From: Styela clava
Lineage: Eukaryota; Chordata; Ascidiacea; Stolidobranchia; Styelidae
Direction: 5' to 3'
Length of the DNA: 64,000 nt
NCBI RefSeq assembly: GCF_964204865.1
Contig: NC_135254.1
Location: 14,327,001-14,391,000, forward strand
Of this stretch, positions 1 to 10,365 are shown piece after piece. A program made the translations under genes and the position numbers. Each line of letters starts with the position of its first letter. The first letter of the stretch is position 1. Under the pieces are notes generated by a model. That model saw nothing but the letters and a program-made list of their open reading frames with translations. It was not told the DNA's origin and made no database searches.

Positions 1-270
1 TGGCGAACCACGGCCTCTCGTCCGGTTACCATTCCAAGTCGGGTATGGGATTAGTTTTATTGTTTGTTTTCGGAAGCATGGACTTGGTGGTGGAGGAAGC
101 CGTAACCGACCAGCGGTTACGTGAACCACCCAACGACGGCGAGGAGTCCAGCAATCCTCTCGCACATAACCATCTCTGCATGGGATTCGAACCTGCGAAC
201 CCACGCAGAGTAATTAGAGGTGCGGTGGTGAGCGTATTCCTAACGCTTAGCCCGTTGAGCCACACCGCCG
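1..270 (-). repeat. tRNA-derived SINE, 5' part complete, 3' end cut by window edge
   Basis: On the minus strand this copy begins with a tRNA-like head. It has an A-box-like TGGCTCAACGG and a perfect B box GGTTCGAATCC (plus-strand positions near 181-195). The head is followed by the family body shared with the copy at 56934-57280. Its 3' end lies beyond the window start. It is a retroposon, not a working tRNA gene. Confidence 0.8.
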
Positions 271-293
271 CGCAATTTGGGGCATTTATATTG

Positions 294-440
294 GGGTCTC
301 GTGTAGTTCCATACCTAACGTAGTTATGGCGTAGTCAGATGGCAGTTAGGATTGACATATCGAAAAATTGTTACCGGTATGCTACGCTCACTAGAAGTAT
401 GTTAGGTACGGTAGTACCGGTACGAAACTACATGAGACCC
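294..440. mobile_element. MITE with GGGTCTC..GAGACCC terminal inverted repeats (short copy)
   Basis: The ends are inverted repeats of about 22 bases: GGGTCTCGTGTAGTTCCATACC on the left and GGTACGAAACTACATGAGACCC on the right. The flanks TTATATTG and TTATACCG match at 6 of 8 positions, which suggests an 8-bp target duplication. A larger relative lies at 28759-29213. No coding capacity. Confidence 0.7.
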
Positions 441-1140
441 TTATACCGGTATTGTTGGTAGTCATGGTTTTTAAGCATATTAGCATTCAATAAACAGACA
501 CAATACAATAAAACAATTGATAATAACGACTCGTTACGAATTATTGAAACTGACAATGTATGCAGGTCACATTACGGTACCGTACCACATTCAGACATTA
601 TGTACTGATATGATATGTACTGATATTAGGATACTCACCCTCCATGCATTCATTCACCGATTCGTAGTCTGAATATGTCCGCCCCTCAGGCTTTTTCGTT
701 GGCTGAACAAGAAGTATTGTGTGAGACATTTTAAATTTTCTAAAATCTGCTACGAGGAGAACAAAACCGCCTATTCCAGTATTCGCACGCAAGGAATCGA
801 CAGCAGCAGAACCCAGTCACCAGTCAGATAAGCAAGCGCCGTTTTGTCAGATTATCATATTTCAGACAAACCTAAACTACCGAATTTCATACAAATGTGT
901 TCCGTGCGCGATGTATTTGCCCCGTAACTATGGATGTTTTCCCGAGCATCGATTTCCCTGTTATTTCCGTAACAATTACCAATCAGCAAAGAGTCAACAA
1001 TGACGTAACAATTGCAATTTATGCCGCCGCTCAGACATTTCTTTCGACTAGACTAGACATATATATTCAAGCGTAGTTGTAAACATCGCCTCTTTTTAGT
1101 ATAGTTCCAAAAAATATTTGTGAATCAAAAATAATTATTT
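441..1140. other. Intergenic, no gene seen
   Basis: AT-rich sequence between two repeat copies. I see no supported exon, RNA gene or repeat here. Confidence 0.5.
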
Positions 1141-1300
1141 AGGATAGAATAGGATTTACATATTTATCCCGGGGGAGAGGAAAGCCGATAAGACGGCTTA
1201 TCCATATGGCGAACTACGGCCTCTCGTCCGGTTACCATTCCAAGTCGGGTATGGGATTAGTTATATTGTCTTTTTTCAGAAGCATGGACTTGGATAGAAT
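1141..1300 (-). repeat. SINE fragment (3' part)
   Basis: It matches the 3' half of the SINE family, including the GGCCTCTCGTCCGGTTACC block and the terminal ATAAATATGTAAATCCTATCC-like tail when read on the minus strand. Similarity fades after about 1300 and the tRNA-like head is missing. Confidence 0.65.
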
Positions 1301-1794
1301 GGATGGACTTGAAAGCATGGATATTTGTTATTATGTCTTCCCAACGACTAACATACCGTCTTTCAGGATCTTTAGTTTTATCAAAAATTGATATCGCAAG
1401 GTAGCAGTACATGTAAGCGGCACGTGGTTCAATCCCCGTTGACCCTATGTCTAATGGGATCCTATAGATAGTCCAATGATTTTCGCCATTTTGTGCGTGC
1501 AAACTAGATCACATCTTCACAATTTTGTCCCAAGTTGCTGAAAAGAACTGACAGCTAATTGAAAAAAGTCTTCGCCTTTCTCTATTTTGTCTTTATTTGG
1601 AAAGGGTCCTGTTTTGAGACAATTGAACACCTCAAAGAAGCATACAAAATTAGGTCTGGATGATCAATGTATAAATGATAATGCTGTTCTGGATTTCCAG
1701 CTATATCTTCAAATAAGTCCAAAAATAATAACATATCCCATACCAGTGTTAACATCAATGACGATTTTATTTCATTGGTTGTAAATATTGATGA

Positions 1795-2150
1795 TTGTCA
1801 CTGTGTTAATACTGGGTTAAGACTGGGTCTTATTTCAATCTTTCTCCGAAAAATAACACTAGGGCTTATTTTCATTTTCAAAAACAAAATTACAAAGTAG
1901 AGAACTACGGGATTTTCAAGTATACAAAACATGAAAACCGATATCCATTAAATCATAAATATAGCGTTTTTATTCAAAATAACTGCAAAACATAGATTAT
2001 TAATCATTTTAAACGTGTAAGCGAGATGTCTTGCTATCGACTAGGTCAAAAAAAAAATTGCGTCATTGACTAGGTCTTATTTTAAGAGTCGGGCTTATAT
2101 TAAAATCGTTTTTAAAATTCGGACTGGGTCTTATTTTCGGGGAAGTTCAG
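1795..2150. repeat. Diverged repeat with recurrent GGTCTTATTTT motif
   Basis: The motif GGTCTTATTTT or GGGCTTATTTT recurs at about 1826, 1862, 2074, 2089 and 2129, the last continuing into TTCGGGGAA. This looks like a decayed non-coding DNA transposon, but I cannot fix its ends or superfamily. Confidence 0.4.
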
Positions 2151-2159
2151 TAGTTCACG

Positions 2160-3959
2160 CTTGCAACAATCATGCTTTAAAACCAAGCAGGGGCGGTACG
2201 ATTCAGCCTCCTACTCTTAATTTGTGATTTACCGCATAAATCTTTGACGAATGTTTTCTTTGGCATGTAAAATTTTGAATAGGATAAAGATAAACTGTTC
2301 AACTTTATCAACGGTTCAACCATCTTGAACAATCAAGATTAAACTAACAAACCTTGTACAATATATCACAAGAGCAGCTAGTTGGTCAAGGCAAACGAAG
2401 AGCATTTAAACACTGCGGAATTTGAACAAAATCGGCACAATGCTCGAATTACATGCTCACTTATTTGAAAACCCAAAGCGTCCTTGTGGTTCCATTTCCA
2501 TTCCTGCCAATATTCCTATCGGGCGAACATTTTTATTAACAAATGGCGATTAAAGAGTTTTCAAGGCAGTGTTCCGTGGGAGACATTACAAAATACGCAC
2601 AATCAAAAAACTTGAAGAGGTACTGTCCTAATCTCACTGCTGCAAAAGACTTAATTATGTAGATTGCACAATATATTTCAAAAGCACATTGGTAAAACTT
2701 TGGGTAGTCCTTGATCAAGATATCTTTTAAATTGCTGAATTGAGAATTATCGGCGATTTGTACAAATACAATCAGAATAAGTACTGGTCTCTAAAAATTT
2801 GATCAGATATTAACGATGCCTTGTAACAGTTGCAACTTGGCAAAAGGAGATTTGTAGATAGAATGTACATTAATCATTATATAGAAAAATTTAATAAGAT
2901 TTTGTTTCTAGCGCATTTATTGATCATATTATAGCAGAGTGGCAAATGAAAATGAATATATTATCTGAGGCGACAGAAGCCTATGCCTAACATAAGTATG
3001 ATCACTTTCAAAATATATCAACCACCAATTCAATGAAAATGATGAAGAAAAAATTACGTTCAATTACCGGTAGGTTTTCCTCAATAAAAACTGTTCTGGA
3101 ACTGGGAGAGAATAACTGAACCAACAGGCCTGTGTTGAACAGATGATACCCAATTAACAATGTGTGTTGATTTGAAATTCATGTTGCACATTTTACATTT
3201 CATAAATCATATAATATCAACATTCAAAAATATGTCTTAAACAGTGCATGTATATGATTATCGATAATACGCAGATAATAAAAATTTCCTCACTTCACAC
3301 CTTGATAAAATTAACTTCTTCACTCAGTAATACAGAGATGCCATAAAAAGTAGAAGCAAAGATGGATATAATTTTGAATTCTGTCGGAATATTTCATACA
3401 AAATCGAGGTCTTCTATACCATTTCTATATACGAAGACAAATGTATTTATATCTTCAAGAGTACTTTCGTTGGCACATTTTAAAACAGTAAAAATAAAGC
3501 ACACCAAATAAAGCATAAGCCATTTGATACATTTCTACCTTTGGCGTGACCCAAAATGAATATTTTGATTGCACATAACACTATTCAATACGGTTTCACA
3601 ATCTCTCGAAGACGTTCAAATTCTAAGTAAAGAGTATGTTATATAGACACGATTTGGGGGGGGGTCGGTAGGTGTTTTTAGGTATGACCGAATTGCCCCT
3701 AGGGATTGTCACAAAATGACTTGCAACTACGACCTTTGCTCTTGAATATTATTCTCCTAATTGTGCTTAATATAAATAATTCAGGAAATTTTTTATTTCA
3801 AAATGGTAGAAAATCGCATGGCAAACAATCAAATCGCAACGCATGACAATGGCTAAAACATTCCCACTCGGATAATTCGGCATTTAAAATTTGAGTATTA
3901 TTGCAACTGATACTGCATACATGAAACAATGTTGACCAATACCACTCAAACGCTAAAAA
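2160..3959. other. Intergenic or MGAT1 3' flank
   Basis: No coding region is supported. A minus-strand AATAAA at 3797-3792, 163 bases past the MGAT1 stop, is a plausible poly(A) signal. A run of nine G's occurs at 3656-3664. The rest is plain AT-rich sequence. Confidence 0.5.
3792..3797 (-). promoter_or_regulatory. Candidate poly(A) signal of MGAT1
   Basis: TTTATT on the plus strand gives AATAAA on the minus strand, at a normal distance past the MGAT1 stop. This is a motif match only. Confidence 0.35.
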
Positions 3960-6900
3960 TCATGACCAGCTTTCAACATAACCAGTCCAATCTACAGGAG
4001 GAGCAAGATAAACTCTTCTACCTCTGAAAATAGTGGTTACAATACCCATATATGCTGTCCTTGGCACCCCTTTTTTAAAATCGGACATAAGTCCAAGCTC
4101 CTTAGCAAAAGCTTTAAAAGTATGTGACATTGTGTATTCAATTCGAACTTCACGAGAGTCTGGATCTTTATTTTCTTTAAGATCGCTGATTCGAAACAGT
4201 GGAAGGTTGTATACTTTATCTTTGAAAGATCTTGAAATATAAAAAAAAAGAAATGCAAGTCTACTAATCATGAATAAAGAGAGGAAAAACTCTAAAATGA
4301 GGTAGGAAATTATTGTCAAAACACATGATTTAGAATCGTGTAGAAAAAGAGTTTTTTTTGTGAGCTATTAGTCAAGTATAACATCACACCAGTTGGGAAT
4401 TATATACAGATTAATATTCAATTCGGAGAAACCGCATATATCTAAATGCACAAAAAAAAACAAAGCCTGACCACTTAGACAACGAATTAGCGTAAGTATA
4501 TGGCTTCTGCATGTCAGAATATTGTTGCATGTTAGATTTTAATTGATGCCATTTCGGCAGAGGGTAGAACAGTACAGCTTTTAAATTATTTCACAAATAT
4601 AATATAAAGATTAGTCGGAATGTTATCAGACAAGCAAATATAAAACACATCTCCCTAACCGTTGGTTGGTAATTACTAATAGAGCGGCTTGACAAAACAT
4701 TACTTACTATCTTATACATTCATAATTAATATAAAATAGAACCTTTGAGCTTGAATAGACTTCAATAAGGTAAAAACATACTTATCATAATTATCTTTAA
4801 CGAGGTACGAGAGATCTTTTGTCGACCAGTCGACTGGAAATTCATTTAACTTGATATATTTCAAGTGAGTATCAAAGAACTGTCCAGCACTGACCTGTAC
4901 AAACATAAAGCTCAATTTACTCACAATGGAAATAAAATAAATGAATAATGAATAGGATCTTATTAGTAGAACAATACTGGCTTATAGGTACTTACAAACA
5001 CAAACTTATAAATAAACAAGGAAGCAATATTAAAATATATGGACACAAAGGCTAAATGACCTCATTGCTGTATGAATGTCCGCGAAATTCCAACAATAAC
5101 TTAAAAGTATTGAACTGAATGATATATGAAGGTGTGCCCATTAACTATAAAAATCAGCAAAAATTGGGGCAAAACATAAAGACCCAAAGGACCCAAAAAA
5201 ATACAATAAACAGTAGCGTTTTAGAACTATAATAACAACCTTAAAATAACAACCACACCAATTTAGCAAAAGACCCATGAGTTCAATATGCATTTGATAA
5301 TTACCCCTTTTCTTCCAAATGTTGAAGTTCTTGATACCTCAGGCCTTATGCACGATCTTCCTTTCCTTTGTTCAGGTTCTCTCATCCAGTCATCCCAAAA
5401 TGCCTGTGGCCATTTGGAAACCAATTCTTCTTCCCATAGACTTCTCTGAATATATAATATTTTGATTTTAATAAAATATAAAGCCATACTGTCCTTAACA
5501 GAGGCCTTTTTAGTGACCTTAATAAATTCAAAATTAGTATCAAAGTATATCACAAGATTCATATTTTTAAAAATACGACTCTTATGAGTCAAATATGACT
5601 CAGAAACAGAACCCGCGCAAACTTTCACTGATATCTCACAGTATGTAAAGAGCTAATATTTTTGAAAGGACTGAATTTTTCCGGTTCTGCATTGCCTAGC
5701 AAATTTAGTACACCCTGGGTCAGGTGTTGGGCATAGGTGTTGAGCCCAAGACGTGTAACCTGTGATGCCAGAAAATGCTAATGTTTAACCCCAGGACATC
5801 TGTATTCCACAGTAAAAAAAATGATTATCATCGGCATCACAGTGAGTGACCATGAAAATCATCTTTGGCAGAGTCAACAATGTACCAACAAGTCTAGCAA
5901 AATCTGAAATCATAAACTATTTTTATAAACTTTTTAAAATTCCTTCTATATTATGTGTAGAAAGAGTTGAAGCAAACCTGAATCGGAAAGATGATACAAT
6001 TACCCTCTCAAGCTAAATGTTTTCATCGATGACATTCATTCTCAATCAAGCCACTTACTTTTAAAAGCCAACCCAATCCAGGGAAAAAATCTGTTCTATA
6101 TAATAGTTCTGCTCCTTTTTCTGTTGCATCAACTTGTGACGTTTTACCATTATCATTCCATGCAGATGCGCACCATAATGTTTGATCCTTTTTCATAAGT
6201 TCATGCATTTCTTTAAAATAAGACAAAAAATCTGGAGCAATTTCGATGTCATCTTCTAATATTATAATTGAATCAGCAGATGGAAAATGGTGAAAAGCCT
6301 GTTTAAAATAAAACATTAAAGAAATTTTATACGCCGCTCATTCGTGCCGTCATGCTCAGAACAGAGGCCCTGTACAAGAACCCATTGATATCTGATGATA
6401 TGTAGGGAGTTACTATCTTTGTAAAGATTGGTCATTTTGACTACCCAATTTTAATTGGGTGAGGTGGTGGACACAGGATTGAAATCTCACTAGCTGGTTG
6501 TAGTAAATATGCGTAGATTTGATTTCAAGTTGTCAATAAATGATTGAATGAGAGTTTGATTTTAGAAGTAACATGAGTTTACATCAGATAGAAACTTTAA
6601 GTCTTAGGGTCATTGTCACTCATATTTATCCATTTCACTGTTGTTCTACCATGGCTCTGAGTTTCGGACTCAGATTGTCTAACTCAAACGACCAGAAGCA
6701 TGGCTTGAGACTCGAGATGGTAGTGACTCGAATTGGGACTCGAACTCAAATTTGCAGAGACTTTATTGACTCGGATGATCTATAACTGGACTTGACTCTT
6801 GAATTAGAGAGTTGTATCTGACACTATTAACTACCAGGCCATTGTGTCTAGGTGAGTACTTCATAAAATAAGACAATTTCGACTGAGGTGAAGTAAAAGT

Positions 6901-9678
6901 TTAATAAATCACCTGGTTTATAGCAAATTTGTAATGTGAAGCAATTTTATAATATCCAACCAGATTGCTTTTCACTCCCTGAGGCACAGGTTCAGGATCG
7001 TGTTTTACAAATGTTATCTGAATAGAGAAATAAATATTATAATCACACTATACTAATATTGCTTAATATTTAAAAACATGAAAATGCTTTCCTATTTATT
7101 AAAGCTCAAAAATCGGACCTCCTGAAGTATGCGCACCAAGATAGCGCACATCCTGAACTCAGGTTGTGTACAAGGTTAGGGTTCAGGTTGTGCGTCATCT
7201 TGGTGCGCATACTTCAGGAGTACCCAAAAATCATATCAACACATAAATGACCAAAGGTAAATTCGAAAAAATATTTCAAATATATTCTAAAATGGTTTAC
7301 ATTTAACAGGGAAACCGGAAGAAATCCTTCTGAATATATTCAGTCTCTGTTTATGTATATGTAATCAAGTCCAAGCATCTAGAACAAATAACTGTCTACC
7401 TAATCTCATATCTGACATAGACTGTGAACCGAGCAAGAGACTTGGTTGCCCTATGATTGAACAGTCTTATCGACTTTACTTTCTGCCAGGATAATTATGT
7501 AAATCCTATATGCACGTAAGAGGTCAGATAAACCGTTGTTTATGTACCGGTATGGATTCCCTATTGTTTACAGTGTCGAAAGTTGAAAGAAGTCCATTTT
7601 TGTATGACCACCTGATATCAAATTTTCCATTAATATTTTAGAAGAAAATATTCCAAAAATTAAGAGTTCACTATATCAAAGATAATGTACTTTAAATTGA
7701 TTTTAATGGGACAGCCCTGGTCTAACATTATTCATATTTATATCTGACTAGATTACTTCATAAATTTTTTTACCTTGTCTCCATACCCATTCAAGACATC
7801 TGCTGTTGCTTTATCACCACAATCTTGACTGACAATAATAGGAAAGTTATCGACTTGAGATCCCCGAACAGAAAATAGTTTGTCCAGGCAACGAGAGACT
7901 GAAGGACGATTGCATGCAGTAATCATAATTGGAATCATAAACTAGAAAATACATTTTATTAGATTATTTGAGATATGAATCAAAGTGATAGAACGTCCAA
8001 AATTACGAATTCCATGCAAGCATTATTGCCACTGAGACTCGATGGGACTAAATATATACAATATATTTCACAATATATTTTCACTTCCTCATGTTGAAGT
8101 AAGTTTTACAAATTTGAAAATTGCCTATTTCAAACAACATGAAATACATGAGAATATTTCATTTTGAAGATGTAGTTATACCTCATCATTATCATCTTTG
8201 ACGTTCTGAATTTTCTCCGCTACATTTTCTTGAATATCAGGGGGTTCCGTTTTCAGAGTGGAAGTTGTTTTGATTAGCGTGGGGTGAGGTGCTAAGATTT
8301 CTTGATCTGAAATAAGTTTTGAAATTTGAGTATCATAAATTTTTGTGGTTGTGATGACCAAGGGATTAACTAGGATGTAGGATTTACATATTTATCCATG
8401 AAAGGGAGAAAGCAGAAAGCTTAATTATATGGCGAGCCACGGCCTCTCATCTGGTTACCAGCTCATGTCAGGCAAGAGATCAGTTCGCCAGTTCTTTGTT
8501 TCAGATGCATGGACTTCATAGTGGAAAAAAGCGGAAAGGAGCCCAGCAACTATATCGCACATAATTTTCCCCCACAGGATTCAAAACTGTGAATCCCCTC
8601 AAGGTAATCAGAGGTGCAGTGGCAAGCATATTCCTAACGCTTAGCACTAGCCGATGATGGTTAAAATAGTGGGTTCAAATACCATGCCCATCACCTCACC
8701 AGAAAGATTCCAGCTTTCCAAATTATAGCAGCCTTTTACTTAGCATTAGTTACATAACACTAATGGTTTGTAACATAACATCACTTGGCAAGTGAAAATT
8801 CATAGGCCTACAAACTGTATGCCTACGTTTCATGTTACCTAGACTAATTTGTTTCGCTTCTAATGCATTCTGTGCCGATACTTCTGATCTCATCTTGTCA
8901 AGTAAGATGTTTTTGTGCTGCAAAATACCAACTTTCAATTTTTCCAATAATACTTGATTATCATGGACCAAATTGGTAAGCTGCCAAGAGAAAGAAGTCT
9001 GTGAATATAAACTCAATAAGATAAAATTCAACAGAAATGTTTTTCATTTGAATTCGAACACATCCAGAAGTGCTGCATGACTACAATGACATGAGTTGTA
9101 ATAAAATAGATAGGCAATGCTTAATGGGAAAATTCTGGTCCTTTAAAATAAACTAGGTCTTCACATATCATTGGGCAGTTGTGTAGAGTCTGGTTTAAAG
9201 CATAGGGCACCGCAACTCTTGAGGCCGGCCCTGAAGCTAGGTAGAAAGAAATTGAACAGAGATTGATTTTGTGGCAAAAACACCCAATAACACCTGGATC
9301 CCCGTTTTTATATAAAAATTTATTGGTCCGAGTTGGAACACAGGGGTTCAACTCGTTGGAATTTAGATGAAAATTGATTTATATCGTTTGCTGCTATAAA
9401 TATATATTTATTTCTCCTACGATAAAATCATAAGGCTTACAAGTAAGCAAGTGAAAACAAAATCCTGACCATGACAAAACATAATTTTGAATAGTAATAC
9501 AAAAAATATAAACCTTCATAATCTTTTCTTTTACTTTCAGCTTTTCTTTTACATCGGACAGCCCAGCCCGAGATAAATTTTGTACTCGTCCCACTCCAAC
9601 AAAGTAAAAGAGCAGCCAGAGTGATATGATTGCAAAACACACAAAAACCAGGTAACTTCGTATTGAAACAATCCTCAT
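3960..9678 (-). CDS. MGAT1: Alpha-1,3-mannosyl-glycoprotein 2-beta-N-acetylglucosaminyltransferase (GnT-I), 9 coding exons
   Basis: GnT-I transfers GlcNAc from UDP-GlcNAc to Man5 N-glycans in the medial Golgi, the step that opens hybrid and complex N-glycan synthesis. Exons: 9678-9514, 8980-8839, 8306-8182, 7941-7774, 7017-6913, 6298-6059, 5445-5305, 4894-4782, 4230-3960. All phases close, giving about 489 residues (human 445). The protein is type II: a short cytosolic tail, one membrane span at about residues 8-30, then a coiled, variable stem (56-144) that accounts for the extra length. The catalytic domain starts near [11 protein letters not shown] (147). The metal-binding EDD is at 250-252, in [17 protein letters not shown] carries the Asp pair 333-334, which aligns with the proposed catalytic region. 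FPGLGWLL and [10 protein letters not shown] follow. The start is the only ATG before the membrane span. Introns 2 and 4 hold SINE pieces, and intron 4 also holds a foldback MITE. Identification is secure by motif order; activity is inferred from the family. Confidence 0.95.
5630..5765 (+). repeat. Second SINE-like family, diverged copy
   Basis: Shares GATATCTcacagTATGTAAAGAGCTA.., ..CCGGTTCTGCATTGCC.. and ..CACCCTGGGTCAGG.. with the copies near 6380, 21010 and 63117. It lies in MGAT1 intron 6, and no TSD is recognisable. Confidence 0.4.
6350..6490 (+). repeat. Second SINE-like family, diverged copy
   Basis: GATATCTGATGATATGTAGGGAGTTACTATCTTTG-like core, then a GTGAGGTGGTGGACACAGGATTGAAATC end that resembles a decayed B box. 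It lies in MGAT1 intron 5. Ends are approximate. Confidence 0.4.
7115..7224. mobile_element. 110-bp foldback MITE with perfect 8-bp TSD
   Basis: The ends are inverted repeats of about 28 bases (GGACCTCCTGAAGTATGCGC.. against ..GCGCATACTTCAGGAGTACC), so the whole element can fold into one hairpin. It is flanked by CAAAAATC at 7107-7114 and CAAAAATC at 7225-7232, a perfect 8-bp target duplication. Two relatives lie at 45078-45187 and 62797-62900. GG termini with an 8-bp duplication suit the Merlin superfamily better than hAT; that placement is inference. Confidence 0.85.
7379..7513 (+). repeat. SINE fragment (3' half)
   Basis: Matches the 3' half of the main SINE family (ACAAATAACTGTCTACCTAATC.. 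to ..AGGATAATTATGTAAATCCTAT). It lies in MGAT1 intron 4. The tRNA-like head is absent. Confidence 0.6.
8372..8655 (-). repeat. SINE copy in MGAT1 intron 2
   Basis: Most of the family is present in minus orientation, from the ATGTAAATCC-like tail at 8372 to the CTAAGCGTTAGGAATA head near 8630-8645. The B box is decayed. Confidence 0.7.
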
Positions 9679-10365
9679 GATTTTATTTTAGTATGGTAAT
9701 TTTCTAGATCTAAAAAAAAATTTCGCAGTTGATGGTGCTGATATGACCAACCATACAGCTCAAAATATTTACCAGTGAAAGAACTCCATTGACATTTCTA
9801 TTGCATAATGGTATAATACACAACAGTTTAGATATAGAGCATACCAATAATGCCACATCACAAGAGAAAATGATGATTTCAAATATTATCAATCACAAAT
9901 AGGATTTTTTGAACAGCACCACGGATGAAAATTCAAATTGTTAAGGATAAATCAAATACAGTTTCATTTATGCAATGTCAAAAATAGTATTCTATTCCGT
10001 TAATCTATATGATGTTTTTCAAGTTCTCTTAATACTCAAAGCAGATTGAAATTCGTAACAAATATCACAAATTTTAATACCTTCCAATTGAAAGTTTTAC
10101 GGAAATAGAGAGCGTTTTGGCCAAAATACAATATCGAAAAATTTTATATCTCAAAACAATGGATAAGACTTTGTAAGTTGTGACCAGTCCAATAATAAAA
10201 ATGTAAGCATAAGACAAATGGTCAATGCTACTATAGGCCTATAAAACGATTTTTTTAACAACACAAATTAAAGTTTCGAGTCTATTATCTATTCCGTTTA
10301 ATAGATTTATCCAAGATTTCAAGTTGTCCAGGTCAACTGCATGATGACAACGATTCTTGCACAGA

